Shown here piece after piece: positions 46,022-58,805 of a DNA stretch of 64,000 nt. This DNA comes from Stomoxys calcitrans (Eukaryota > Arthropoda > Insecta > Diptera > Muscidae). Every line of letters begins with the position of its first letter. The first letter of the stretch is position 1. The translations under genes were made by a program, and so were the position numbers. Where the stretch lies: contig NC_081554.1 of NCBI RefSeq assembly GCF_963082655.1, forward strand, positions 41,128,354 through 41,192,353, given 5' to 3'. The notes beneath the pieces were generated by a model. That model ran no database searches, was not told the DNA's origin, and was given only the letters and a program-made list of their open reading frames with translations.

Positions 46022-47155
46022 TATTGGCATAAAATCTCTAAGCTTTTCAATGCTATTCTAACTTGAAAAGTGTGTTTGACCCATTTTATATTATAAACAA
46101 TAATAATGTGAATTGAAGTGCATGTATGTTAATATTTTTGATAAAACTGTATAATCTCGTAATTGTATTTTTGTGTAATATTTTTACTATATAAGTAAGC
46201 TCGAATATTGAGAATCTTTAAAGAAAATCCTAATATAGTCCCTGGCAGTTTCTATAAATCCTAGCTTCAGTTTTCTTTTCTCAATTGCATATGATATTAT
46301 TTTTTAATTGTACTTAAAACATTTGCTATTAAGCTAAGTTTACATGTAAAGATTATTGTGTTAAACTTAATTATTAACTTATTTTGTATCTGAGAGTTGG
46401 TAGCCAACTACTTGCTATCAAACTGTTAAAAAAAGGAAAGTGAATGAAAAATGTGTGAAATAAAAAAAATATTTTCAGTATGATGTAAAAGCGGAGTTAG
46501 ATGATTACAAACAAATTATAAATAGGCTTATATATACATCAATACATTCATACCTATATTCTTTGGCATTTTCACCAAACTCTTAAACTTTCATAAAGTT
46601 CTTTGAGTTTTTATCCTTTTTGCTAAATTATGGAGCCATCATGGTTAACCTGTTAATCAAGGGCATAATGGCTGGTGCCATCATGGTTAACTTGTTTGCC
46701 AAGGGCAAAACGACTGGGGCCCAATCCTGAAAATTCCAACGCTTATTTTCAGACAAGGTTCCCATTGAAACCCCCTTTTGATTGAAATGAGAAATGGTAC
46801 TGGTCCTTTATATGTTAATAACAGAATTTTTTCGCGAAAAAAAAAATTATTTGCAAATAATGGTAATAAGAGATCAAGAGAAAAATATGGTCATCGAAAG
46901 GATATCAACTTTTACTGAAAGGATAATAGAAAATTGAGAGACTTATCTTCAAGTGTGAATAATGCATTTCTTCAAATAAGTCTAAATTGTCCATACTTTC
47001 ATAAGACCTAGTTTGTACTTAACAATATATTGTTGTTATCATTTAAATGTATACAGAAATGTTTTTAAAGTGAATAGTAAGGAAAAGAAAAGAATAAAGT
47101 TTCATACAAACATATAATCACGATATGGTGGTTGCCACACTTCTAAAAAAATATC
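46022..47155. other. probable 3' UTR/flank of the LAT gene
   Basis: AT-rich, non-repetitive. An imperfect direct repeat (GCCATCATGGTTAACCTGTT and GCCATCATGGTTAACTTGTT) lies at 46636-46695. Confidence 0.4.
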
Positions 47156-47159
47156 ACTA

Positions 47160-48434
47160 TTTTTATACCCTCCACCATAGGATGGGGGTATACAAATTTC
47201 GTCATTCTGTTTGTAACTCCTCGAAATATTCACCTAAGACCCTATAAAGTATATATGTTCTTGATCGTCATGACATTTTAAGTCGATCTTGCCATGTCCG
47301 TAAAGCTAGCCACTTGAAATTTTGCACAAATACTTCTTATTAGTGTAGGTCGGTTGGGACTGTAATTGGACTATATCGGTCAATGTTTTGATATAGCTAT
47401 CATATAAACCGATCTGGGGCTTGACTTCTTGAGCCTCTATAGGGCACAATTCTTATCCGATTTGACTGAAATTTTGCATGAGGTGTTTTATTATGACTTC
47501 CAACAACTGTGCTGAGTATGGTTTAAATCCGTTTATAACCTGATATAGCTGTCATATAAACCGATCTGGGGTCTAGACTTCTTGAGCCACTAGAGGGCGC
47601 AATTCCTATCCGATTTGGCTGAAATTTTGCATGATGTGTTTTATTTTGACTTCCAACAACTGTGCTGAGTATGGTTTAAATCGGTTTATAACCTGATATA
47701 GCTCTCATATAAACCGATCTGGGGTCTTGACTTCTTGAGCCACTAGAGGGCACAATTATTATCCGATTTGGCTGAAATTTTGCATGAGGTGTTTTAATAT
47801 GACTTCCAACAACTGTGCTGAGTATGGTTTAAATCGGTTCATAACCTGATATAGCTGTCAATAAACCGATCTGGGATCTTGACTTCTTGGGCCTCCAGAG
47901 GGCGCAATTCTTATCCGATTTGGCTGAAATTTCGCATGAGGTGACTTATAACAACTGTGCCAAAAATAGTTCAAATCGATACATATCCTGATATAGCTGC
48001 CATATAAACCGATCTGGGATCTTGACTTCTTGAGCCTCCAGAGGGCGTAATTATTATCCGATTTGGCTGAAATTTTGTACAACGGCTTCTCCCATGACCT
48101 TTAACATACATGTCAAATATGGTCCGAATCGGTCCATAGCCTGATACAGCTCCCATATAAACCGATCTCTCTATTTTACTTCTTGGGCCCCTAGGGGGCG
48201 CAATTATTACTCGAATTGGCTGAAATTTTTCACAATGACTTGTACTATGGTGTTCAATATTCAATATTCCGATTCGGACCATAACTTGATATAGCTCCAA
48301 TATTATAGCAATTCTTTTCTTTTGTCCTTTGTTTGCCGAAAAAGAGATATCGGAAAAAGAACTCAACAAATGCGATCCATGGTGGAGGATATATAAGATT
48401 CGGCCCGGCCGAACTTAGCACGCTTTTACTTGTG
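47160..48434 (+). mobile_element. A-family Helentron-like element, complete
   Basis: 5' TTTTTATACCCTCCACCATA; about seven regular monomers (GGGGTCTTGACTTCTTGAGC); 3' CATGGTGGAGGATATATAAG, hairpin TTCGGCCCGGCCGAA and TTAGCACGCTTTTACTTGT. Part of the GTCCGTCCGT block is deleted. Confidence 0.75.
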
Positions 48435-48825
48435 TTGTTATAAATTATTGTAAATTTCTTTGCATGTATACGATAAGCTAAGTTATTGTTTAAATACCTT
48501 TTAAGACTATACTTATTTATACAGATAAAGTTAAGTTGATTATAAAAGTGAATATAATTTTTGAATATTTGTCGGCCCTTTTGTATTTATGCTTCTTCTT
48601 CAAAGTAACAATTTTGTGTAAATAAATGTGTTGGCCAAGGCTTGCAACTTGTAACAAATACTGACAAATTTAGGGAAAATTTATATGTCTGCATTAAGCT
48701 TATATTGAAATAAAAATAAGATTGATTTACGCAAAAAAAAAATGTTGGTTTATAGTTTTTGGGAGTTGGTAAGTAAATGTGCCGCTTTTGAAAAAAAGTT
48801 TAAAAATTCATTATCAATGCAAATA
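48435..48825. other. AT-rich spacer, nothing recognised
   Basis: No open frame or repeat signal. Confidence 0.3.
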
Positions 48826-50075
48826 TGTTGTTGTTGTTGTAGCAGTTTGTTGTGTTCTATCTCTCGTCTGCTTGATTCTGTTGAATGTCAAGACCCAGGA
48901 ACTCTGCGACTAAGATGGGATCTGGGTCTGAGTCAAGTGGGTCTGGCTGGGCAGTTAAAAAGGTGACGTGTATCGTGTGACCCCGGTTACAAACGGGAAA
49001 TACATCTTGTATGTCGGCATCAATCCTTGCTCCGTAGGAGTTGAGGCGGCTGCATCTGCCGGAACGAAATTGAGCCAGAACTACTCTGGTTTGCCGGGGG
49101 AGGTCAATTTCTTCAGGTGCAATGGGAGGCGGTCGCTCTCCAAGAACTACATTCACCCGCAGATGCGGTAAATAGCTGGCAGCACTGCACCCCAAGTGCT
49201 GCCGGCAAGTGACTTGAGGACCTTGTTTCTACTTTTGCCTTTATGGCAAATTGCTGTAGCATTTGGGGAGAGTGTGTAACATCTGTCAAATGAGACGATT
49301 TTGGAACACTTAATGGTCGGAATCATCTCTCCATCAACCATCACAGTCAACTCGGTTTGTTGTTGTAACCACATTTTCATGTGGAGATGGCGATCCTCGT
49401 CAAGCTCCTGTAGGTGAGTAAGTTGCTTCCGGTCCAAAGGACCGATCGTATTAGGAACAGGTTGGCCATTGGTTATTTAAAGGCGCCAATAACTCGCCTT
49501 GTCATATCGAGCATCGTAGGCACTCAGTATTTGTGCAAGAGGCGGTGCCACCCGACCTCTCACTGAGGCTCTCCACTCGATATCGCTGATTGTCCTCAAC
49601 TGCAAATACAGCTACTCCGCATGGAGCTACGAGCTGCGCAGCTAAGCTTCTCGTGACAGCAATGAATACCACACAGATCGGAACTCAATGTTCCAACTTT
49701 TGTGGTGTTCACAGCATTCCTGTGCCGGGGTCAGCTCGATAGGTCCAGTGCTACGAGGACTGTTCTATCACACGGCCTGGGCTGATTGAAGCCACGGCAA
49801 TTGTGTGCGGTGATGGCATGCAAGGCGATTGTTGTGCTATGCAGTTTTCGACATCCAAGTTGATGCTCGGCGAATGGAAATTCTCCTACGAAGCTCGGGA
49901 GGATTAATGCCTCAAGCATCTTTGCTATTGGTGAGAGAAGGGAGATCGGTATGTACGACTCCCCCAAATTTGGGTCCTTTCCAGGGTTCAGTAGCGGGAA
50001 CACTCTGCCCATAAGAGTGTTCAAAGACAGGTTGAGGACAGTAGGCAGGAACTCAATTCCAGGTAAATCCTTGAA
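48826..50075 (-). mobile_element. decayed non-LTR retrotransposon, copy 2, with F repeat inside
   Basis: Minus strand: [52 protein letters not shown], then an F repeat (49360-49735), then KVLKSLAGSTWGAVLP, a phrase from downstream of the RT palm. Same family as 37140-39100. A GTTGTTGTTGTAGCAG motif sits at the 48830 end. Confidence 0.75.
49360..49735. repeat. F repeat, copy 3
   Basis: TTGGTTATTTAAAGGCGCC, TGTCATATCGAGCATCGTAG and GACAGCAATGAATACCACAC correspond to the reverse of 13557-13925. It replaces the RT segment expected here. Confidence 0.55.
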
Positions 50076-50079
50076 AACA

Positions 50080-50530
50080 TTATCCAAATATGGTCCGATC
50101 TAAACCATACTCACTACGGAAGTCGAGGGTTCTAACACAACTCACTGTGCTAGATATCTGCGAAAACGGGCAATAAAAACGCTTTCTATGGGCCAAAGAC
50201 CTTGCACTGGAGATCGGTACATATTTTGGCTTTATTCAATTACTGTCCTATCTTGACCATGCCGAGGACCGAAACCTAACTCGCTGTTTCAAAATTTAGC
50301 GAAATCAGTTAATGAATAAGCACTTTGAGGGCCCAAGAGCATAAATCGAGCGATCGGTATATATGGCAGCTACATATGTATATCCAAATAAAGTCCGATC
50401 TAGACCATACTCAATACGGATGTGGGGGATATCGGGCAATAGATACGGATTTTATGGGCTCAAGACCTTAAATCTGTATATCGGTCCATATGGGGGCCAT
50501 TTTAAGATATAGTTCGATATAACGCATCTT
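50080..50530. mobile_element. G-family tandem monomers
   Basis: ATATGGTCCGATCTAAACC, ATACTCACTACGGAAGTCG and GATCGGTATATATGGCAGCT phrases; termini absent. Confidence 0.5.
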
Positions 50531-50564
50531 TTTTAATCTGCCCATCCAGTAAGCCAAATTTCGG

Positions 50565-51040
50565 ATGTCAGACATTTCAGTACAAATTCTGAACTCTTAC
50601 TACAAGATCGAAATCTTTCCGAACTCTGTTTGGTTTTCTGAGGGATTTTTTCCCGACAATTATGAAAAAGTTCAGAACAATTTCTTAACGTCTTGTCGTA
50701 GTGTTTTTTTTTTGGAATTTTTCGTCCGACAGTTCGAAAGGAATTCTGGACGAATTCTAAAGTGCTTGACTGTAGAATTATTTTGTTTCAATAGTTTTTT
50801 GAGAATTTTGAACAATATCTGATCGTCATGTCGAATGTTTTTTTTTTAATTTGTTTTTCCGACACTTTGGAAAGATTTCTGAACTATTTCTAGATTGTTT
50901 GTCTGTAGGAATTTTTATTCCGACAGTTCTGAAAGAATTTTGAACGTCCAGTCGTATGTTTTTTTTTTTTTTTTTTTTTGATTTTTCTTTCGACAGTTCA
51001 TTAGGAATTCTGAACGATGTCTGAACTGTGTGTCAGAAAG
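50565..51040. repeat. degenerate T-rich tandem repeat
   Basis: Four to five units of about 100-115 bp, each with a CCGACAGTTC-like motif, GGAATTCTGAACGA-like motif, a TTGTCGTA-like motif and a T-run of 8-22. No counterpart elsewhere in the window. Confidence 0.6.
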
Positions 51041-51049
51041 TGCAGGTGG

Positions 51050-51646
51050 TATGTTTTGTCCAATCATCACGAAATTTTGCACATGTCACTTTTTTGACCC
51101 CAACAAACGCTATTGATTTTTGTAAAAATCGGCTCTGATTTAGATATAGTTCTCATATATATGTATCACCCAATTTGCACTTAAATGGCCGTAGTACCTA
51201 CAATTTTCAGCCGATCTGCACAGAATTTGGCACGGATTGTTTTGTTACTGTTCTACCTGCAACATGCCTGCAAAATTTCATTAAAATCGGTTCAGATTTA
51301 GATATAGCTCCCATATGTATGTTCGCCCGATTTGCACTTAAATGGCCGTAGTAGCTACAATTTTCAACCGATCCCCATAAAATTTGGTACGCATTGTTTT
51401 GTTACTGATCTTAACGTATCTGCAAGGTTTCTTGAAAATCGATTCAGATTTAGATATAGCTCCCATATATATGTATCGCCCGATTTCCATTTAAATGACC
51501 GTAGTAACAACAAATTTCGACCGATCCCCATAAAATTTGGTACGCATTGTTTTGTTGCTCATGTAAACATATATGCAAAATTTCATTATAATCGGCTAAA
51601 ATTTGAATATATTTCGCCCGATTTGCACTTTTAAGGCCGCAACAAA
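51050..51646 (+). mobile_element. D-family tandem monomers, left part
   Basis: Monomers of about 165 bp with AAATGGCCGTAGTA, CAATTTTCAACCGATC and ATATAGCTCCCATAT. Continues after the foldback element at 52259-52308. Confidence 0.6.
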
Positions 51647-51648
51647 TA

Positions 51649-52256
51649 AAGGGTGATTTTTTTGAGGTTAGGATTTTCATGCATTAGTATTTGACAGATC
51701 ACGTGGGATTTCAGACATGGTATCAAAGAGAAAGATGCTCAGTATGCTTTGACATTTCATCATGAATAGACTTACTAACGAGCAACGCTTGCAAATCATT
51801 GAATTTTATTACCAAAATCAGTGTTCGGTTCGAAATGTGTTCATTCACCGTAACGTTGCGTCCAACAGCATCATTGAAAAAATACGGTCCAATGATTCCA
51901 CCAGCGTACAAACCACACCAAACAGTGCATTTTTCGGGATGCATGGGCAGTTCTTGAACGGCTTCTGGTTGCTCTTCACTCCAAATGCGGCAATTTTGCT
52001 TATTTACGTAGCCATTCAACCAGAAATGAGCCTCATCGCTGAACAAAATTTGTCAAAATTTGAACACATTTCGAACCGAACACTGATTTTGGTAATAAAA
52101 TTCAATGATTTGCAAGCGTTGCTCGTTAGTAAGTCTATTCATGATGAAATGTCAAAGCATACTGAGCATCTTTCTCTTTGACACCATGTCTGAAATCCCA
52201 CGTGATCTGTCAAATACTAATGCATGAAAATCCTAACCTCAAAAAAAATCACCCTT
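51649..52256. mobile_element. Tc-type transposon rearranged into a foldback element
   Basis: 608 bp flanked by TA. The two arms (51647-51843 and 52061-52258) are inverted copies differing by one base and one indel. Each arm holds the transposon end (AAGGGTGATTTTTTTGAGG) and the first codons of a transposase (MNRLTNEQRLQIIEFYYQNQ). The core encodes, on the minus strand, the central region MFSDEAHFWLNGYVNKQNC, WSEEQPEAVQ and TVWCGLYAGGIIGPYF, with the first catalytic Asp in FSDEAH. The DDE C-terminal half is missing. Because + arm codons run into an inverted core, no transposase can be made. Confidence 0.85.
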
Positions 52257-52308
52257 TATAATTTTCAACCGATCTGCACGAAATTTGGCACCGATTGTTT
52301 TGTTACTG

Positions 52309-52509
52309 AAGAAGCGGTTGATGTGTTCAGAATGCATGTTTTGGAGACATCTCAATCAGAGTGGCAAAAGTGATTCGACAATCGATTCAAACGCATGCAA
52401 AAGTGTATAGATCTTAATGGGGAGTATTTTGAAAAACAATAAAGCGATTTTCGATGATTAATATTTGTTTTTGTGTTCTCTTATCCCGAAATAAAAAGGG
52501 CAACCCAAG
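52309..52509 (+). mobile_element. mariner 3' end fragment
   Basis: EAVDVFRMHVLE, an in-frame TGA, then RFKRMQKCIDLNGEYFEKQ and stop at 52440-52442: the C-terminus of a mariner transposase. The right terminal repeat AAAGGGCAACCCAAG ends at 52509. The rest of the element is missing. Confidence 0.7.
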
Positions 52510-55200
52510 TAATACTCTGTACCACAGTGGTGGTGTAGAATATAATAAAGATAAATGGGTCTATTTGAAAAAAAAGTTTTACCCTATGGCTTATCAACTA
52601 AACCAACCATTGGTTTCAGTATTGGAAAGTACTAAAATTCAACTGCTAGAATTCCCAAACAGCTGTAGGAAAATTCTTATCTCAATCCTACAATACATGT
52701 TGTCTAGCAATCGCTAGGGGGTGTTGCGTATTCGGGCTTTGCCAATGGTGATAGCGATAGTTGATGACGGCATTTCACATTATTACAGCTGACCAAAGTA
52801 AATAAAAACAAGTGCCTCAAAACAAGTGCCTCAAAACAAGACAAACGATTAGTATTGAGCCTAAATAAATACTGTGACAACGCATAAAACCATTCCATTA
52901 ACAAATCCAATAAAATCGTTTTCTTTCGCGTGAGAGCATCTTTATAAAAAACTAAATATTAACAGTGAGTACCCAACTACCAATTTTCTAATGAAATCGC
53001 TTTTGACAACAAATGGCCGTGTACATTAGAACAGGTCGGCCATGCGGACGGAGTAATATACTATTACAAAATTTGCGTTTATTGATTTTATTTTAACGAA
53101 AATTACAATGGAGAAAATTATTGCTAAAATGTAGATTTCTCCGGTTTTTGAGATTTAATTTGGGGCTGAAGGTAGAGGGTGTAAAAAAATGATGGACCAT
53201 GGAAAAAATCAGGGTACAAAGGATGCCAACGTCAAATTGTCAAATACGAAAAGTATGGCAGAGCGATAGAACAGCAGCAGGTTAATGGCAGACTTCAAGA
53301 CAACAACAAAATAAGAAGCGATAATGCAGTTAGGCATAGACTCTGCTTGGCTTTAAGCACATGATGGTTGTGTTGAATACGCAAACACACTGGCGAGCCT
53401 GTGGGACACAACGCTGTTGGTGGCTACGCAGTGCAGGAAGAACACAAACGCACGGGCAGGGTTGTGAGGGCATGGTGGTAGTGTTAGCTAAGAAGGCCAG
53501 GCGGCAACACTTAGACTGCAGGCAGCTCAAAAAAAAAAAAAAAAAAAAAACAAGTAAAAAGGCGTTAAGTTCGGCCGGACAGACTTTTTTCTGCGACAAT
53601 TACACGACTTCCGTGGTACACATGATTTTGTGCATGTGTTGGAAGTTGTATTGATGGCTTCGAACGCTAGACAACGGCGCTGTAGCTCTGTGTGTCCAGG
53701 TTCGAATCCCGGCCGGGCTCCGCCGAACTTTTTCATTTTCAAATTTATTGCCTGTTGGGGCGAAGATTATTAGATTTAAAAATTTTTGTTTGTTTCTCTT
53801 TCGAGACAAGCTCAATGGTCGGAGATTTTCTTTGCAAATGGAAAGAAAGAGAAATTCAATACTCTGCAAGCGTTATTCGTTTATAAGACGATTCATGACT
53901 AAATTATAGGCCAAACTGAAGATGTTTGACAGTGAAACAAAACACGAAACGTGCGTGAGCTGTTTAAACCAGTGTTACCAAAAAGATAATAGCTAACAAA
54001 TTTCCCTTTATATGTCAGAAATGTGTGGTATATCTACGGCTATAGTCCAATGAAAAATAAGTCGCCATAAAGTTCGTGATTAGGCGACACAGCACCAACA
54101 AATTCAATTTATATCATTATTAAGTTTATTGGACATGAGTGTGTATGATTAATTTTCGGTAATTATGCCCATATTGCCATACATCATACGCCACTTTGGT
54201 CATTCATTTTCATATTAAAATAATAGGCAAAAAATTTTTTGCAATTCAAATCGAAAAATCGTGGGTAACACATAACTGAAACTGATACATAACCGTAAAC
54301 ATACCACGCATTTCTGACCTTTATTAGAAGGAACCCGTGGCTTCTCCTGATGACGTTGTTATATTTAAAATTGGTGCTAATACAAAATTTTATGAAAGTT
54401 CGACATATATATTTTTTTTTTATATTTTTCAATATATATTCGCTATATAGCAAAACCTATTCGGATCAAGCATACAAGATCTTCTTTGTGAGCTCATATC
54501 AAAGAAAAAAATATAAAATATTTTTTAGTGAACAAAAACCCTAAATCTGGGTAAAATCGTAAATTATGGCCCTAAGCTAACTCTCAAAATAAAGAGGGAG
54601 TGTGTAGTAGACTCACAGATGTTGGGCACCATGTAGACAAGTCCAAGGCTCAAAATGTGTCTTGAATCCAAGGATAGTCCAATGGCACTAGAGGAGCGGG
54701 ATTAGACCGATACTTACTTACGCCTTAGTATTTTGGTGGATTGCGATGGAGAGAAAGTGCAAATTAAGAATATTACAACAGGTTTAGAGAACAAGTTGTC
54801 TTGGCATAGGCGATGAGGACCACGCCCACTAGGGCACTGGAGACTATTCTAGATATCCGACCCATAGACATACAGATTCAGTGTGAGGCCGCCACTGCGG
54901 CTATTACACTTAAGACGAAGCACTGTGGGATTGAAAAAACTAGTAAGAAATGTACTATTTGAGAACGAGTGGAGATAACTCTTTGAAATTTTGAATGGCT
55001 AGAGCTGCAATTTTCTAAAAACGAAGATTCAAATTTAAAAAGTTTTAAGAAAAAACGAGTAGAGACATTTGAATAATATTTGAATTCGAAAAAACTTAAA
55101 AAAACAACAAAATAAATAATGCCCGAATTTTTTCACAATAATACCCATGCGGGCAACGATAGTTTCCCAATCGGCATTTTTTTATTTAGCTTGGAGACGA
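52510..55200. other. mostly unassigned, with small repeat scraps
   Basis: 53529-53580: A-run then AACAAGTAAAAAGGCGTTAA and TTCGGCCGGAC, an A 3' terminus scrap. 53699-53709: B box GGTTCGAATCC in a GGCCGGGCTCC context, possibly another tRNA-derived head. 54600-54930: RT-element remnant, listed separately. No exon-like frame elsewhere. Confidence 0.4.
54600..54935 (+). mobile_element. non-LTR retrotransposon RNase H-region remnant
   Basis: The frame at about 54815-54925 reads RTTPTRALETILDIRPIDIQ then CEAATAAITLKT. This matches the segment between RT and RNase H in insect non-LTR elements (TPT.ALE..L...P.D......A...A.RL). Confidence 0.6.
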
Positions 55201-55204
55201 AACG

Positions 55205-56150
55205 AGAGAAAATGTGTTAAGCTCGGCCGTGCCGAATCTTATATACTCTTCAAAACGGATTGCATTTGTCATGTTATTGGTTAAAATTTTCTTTATGGGC
55301 AAACAAAGGAAATCGAATTAAATTTGCTATGCTATGGTAGGTTATGCTATGCTAGGTTATGGACCAAACCATACTTGGTTTGGATCTTGGAGACCACAGT
55401 GGAAGTCAGTGAGCAAAATTTCAGCCAAATCGGATAAGAATCGGGAGATCGGTTTATATGGGAGCTATGTATATGAGGTTATAAACCGATTAAGACCATA
55501 CTTGGCGTATTTGTTGGAAGATGAAACAAAACACCTCATGCAAAATTTCAGCTAAACTTGATAACAATTGCGCACTCTAAAGGCTCAAGAAGTCAAGATC
55601 ACCCATCTATAAGCCGATCTGGGATCTTGACTATATCAGCTTTTTAAGTGAAATTTTAACAACATATGTCAAATAAACGGGTGCTATATGTACATCTTAT
55701 AGCACCAAGTCATTCGGTTTGTAACACCTCGAAATATGGATCTGCGACCCCATTAAGTATATATATTCTGGATCGTCTTGACATTCTGATTCGATCTAGC
55801 CTTGTCCGTCGGTCCGTCTGTCGAAATCACAAGAGCGATCGAACGCGTAAAGCTAGCCGCTTGAAATTTTGCACAGATATTTTATATTGATGTAGATCGT
55901 TGGGAATTCCAAATGGGTCATATCGGTTCAGATTTAGATATAGCTCCCATATAAACCAATCTCCCGATTGACTTCGTGAGCCCCTGGAAGCCGCAATTTT
56001 CATTCGATTCTGCTGAAATTTTGCTCATAGCGTTCTGTTTTGACTTCCAACAACTGTGCCAAGTACAGTCCAAATCGGTTTATAACCTGATATAGCTCCC
56101 ATATAAACCGATTTCCCGTTTTGACTTCTTGAGCACCTGGAAGCCGCAAT
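55205..56150. mobile_element. A-family pieces, two orientations
   Basis: 55205-55660 runs from a reversed 3' end (GTTAAGCTCGGCCGTGCCGA) through two monomers. 55700-56150 is a 5' part in + orientation (GTAACACCTCGAAATATGGA, GTCGGTCCGTCTGTCG). The switch suggests two truncated copies joined. Confidence 0.55.
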
Positions 56151-56179
56151 TTTATGAGGGAGGGATTGCACTCAGACAT

Positions 56180-57375
56180 TTCGATTCAAATATGAATATC
56201 AAATTCGTGCAGCACTCCCAAATCCATTCATTCATTTGAGTCCCATATTGTCATAATGGGTCAATCAACCTTTCTAACTTATTTTTAGAAGGAAAAGCAT
56301 CACCTAGCCTTGAACACAAATTTTAATGTCATATTCGTAACCTACTCCAAATTACCTTTCATTTGAGTCCCATATAAACATGGTCGGCTAATATGCCCAT
56401 TTGGGGGTACTTTGGTATGGTACGACCTCTCATTACTTGGAACTAATTTTTTATGCCATATTTGTAATCTACTGTCGAATACTTTTCATTTGAGGCTCAC
56501 ATTGACATGAACGTTGAAAATTATAGAGCCTATGTTTCCTTCCAGACAAACTTACACAATCTGTAAAATGTAAGATTTTAAGAAAATCGGTTCAGCCGCT
56601 TTTGATTCTACGGAACAAACAAAAAACTGAGTTCCATATAGTCATGATGGGTCAATACCCATATAAAGCGTTTTTGGGGGGTAGGGTGACCTCCTGTATT
56701 TCGATCTGATTTTGTATGCCAGGTTCGTAATCTACTCCCGAATACCTTTCATTTGAGGGCCATATTGACATGAACGTCCAATATGTCTTTTTGGGGTGTT
56801 TTGGGGTTGGAGCAGCCCGATGGGTACTTAGACCCAAATTTCAATACCATATTCATATTCTATTTTGCAATACCTCTCATTTGATACCCATATTGTCCCG
56901 ATCGGTCCACTTGTGATTTTGAGTGGTGTTTTTGGGTAACGGGCGAGGGTCCGCCCCCATCTGAAATCAACAAATTATAAAGCCTATTTCTCCTTCGTGA
57001 CCATATTCGCAATCTACTCCCGAATACTTCTCATTTGAGTCCCTTATTGCCATGATCGACCAAAAAAGCCTATTTTAGGGGGTTTTGGAGTTGGGGCGTC
57101 CCCCCAGTTACTTGGATCCAATTTTTAATATGAAATTCGTACTCTACTCCTGAATAGCTTTCATTTGAGTATCATATTGTCCCGATCGGTTCACTTTTAT
57201 TTTTGGGTAGTACTTTTGAGGTAAGGGGGCGGGTCCGCCCCCCTTACGATATCAAAAAATTATATAGCCTATGTTTCCTTCCAGACCAACCTACACAATC
57301 TGTGAAAATGTCAAGGCAATAGGTTCAGCCGTTTTTGACTCTATACGGAACAAGCAAGCAAACAAAAAAACAAGC
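56180..57375 (+). repeat. C-family tandem array with terminal units
   Basis: Eight or so monomers. Two internal GGTCCGCCCCC blocks (56948 and 57230 region) and three GGTTCAGCCG(C/T)TTTTGA terminal phrases, so more than one element end is present. Confidence 0.65.
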
Positions 57376-58805
57376 ACAAATTCAATTAAATATAAAAGAA
57401 GACAAGTCATTTGGGAGGATTTAGTTTAGAACCTAACGTGCTTCCTCTTACCTATAAATCATGTGTGGATGCCCCACCTATGAATAATACTTCTAATCCT
57501 TAACTCGCAGTGAAGCAATGGAGCGTATCTTCATAATTAATGATATGAAATAGAAGAGAACAATTGGAGATGAATAATAACACGCCACAATTCCAGTTCT
57601 CCCAGTCACTAACACTCGTATTTCGTATGGTTTTAAAAAACATTTGAAAAACTATGTACCCAAAAAAGAATAAACATAGGAGATAGAGGTAGGGACAGAG
57701 AACAAATGACTTTAAGGGAGAATTGTTTAATGTATTGCACATCTCTCAATACAGCTTAAAACAACAGAACATAACTGAGGGTTCTGTCTGCTGCTGCTAC
57801 GGCTACTGTTGATGATGTGGGAGCCTAAGCCAATTCAAAGATCGCTCCACACACATAGCGGTCAGTTGAGAATCAGACTTAAATAAGAACGGTGCGAAAA
57901 ATTATAGCGGAGTAGCTTCAATTCAGAAACGTGACAATCAAAGTGCTGTGAATGAAATTTTGCAACAACAAGTGCAACATCAAACAATATGTTTGCAAAC
58001 AAAAAGTAAATGTTATACAAATTCAAAATCTTTAATCGAACGGAAATTTGTAAAAAATTTGAAACTGAAAATTTGCATTTCTATTCATGCAACGCAAAAC
58101 GGCTTGTTATTTGTTTTATCTAGTACTTCTATTTGTTTCTCCCATTGATAAAAACAAAATACAACACAAAACCTTAATAAATATACAAAGTTTCCAAGAA
58201 AAAAAACATTTTGTGGCATTAGAAGTAAATTTTAATTATTTACATTGCAATTGCACAGATAGAGAGATAATCCGAGATAGTTGATGACGAAAACTAGGTT
58301 TATAAGGGTTGAGCGAAAATCGCTTGTGCATTTTCGCATTTGTCTATAACAGAGAGGGATTTAAGATTCCAAAGATCTGGGTGTGATTAAACCTAACATG
58401 TTTTTAAATTACAAACACTTTGCATGAAGTAGTTAAAAAATTTTAGAAAACCCATTTTTTTTGGTTTTGGCATGAATAATTATTAAAATAGGTGCTGGTG
58501 TTTTTAGTTAATCGTTTTTTTTTTGTTTTTATACTTTTTACTAACCTCTGGGGTTTCTCTAAGAGCAATTCACTCTAAATAAACATTTATAAAAAAAATA
58601 ATTAAATTTGAAAACAGATTTCTTCGACAAAGAGCACTTTGTTCACAGAAACATGGTGTAAAATGTTTTTAGGCCTAAGCTATTGCCGGACAATCAATTT
58701 CCTATGAGAGATATGTGTGTTAGGCAAAACTACATAGTAACAGATGTTCTAAATTTTTTTCATAGCAATAATTTATTTGAAAATCATTATTTGCCAGTTA
58801 TTATC
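57376..58805. other. apparently unique DNA with possible promoter
   Basis: Non-repetitive. TCAGTT at 57862-57867 (A+1 at 57864) fits an initiator; GGTGC at +28 is a near DPE match. The following 300 bases are A-rich with CAACAACAAGTGCAAC and resemble a fly 5' leader. No coding exon is found. Confidence 0.3.

Noticed and set aside
47858..48369. Overlapping 74- and 132-codon frames on the minus strand
   Set aside because: Both are A-family monomers read in reverse; the same phrases ([14 protein letters not shown]) appear wherever that repeat occurs.
51723..52181. Intact transposase gene in the foldback element
   Set aside because: The frames cross arm/core joints and lack the C-terminal catalytic part; no intact transposase can be encoded.
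53361..53654. 97-codon frame with its antisense partner
   Set aside because: Compositionally odd, runs through an A-homopolymer and an A-family terminus; no motif.
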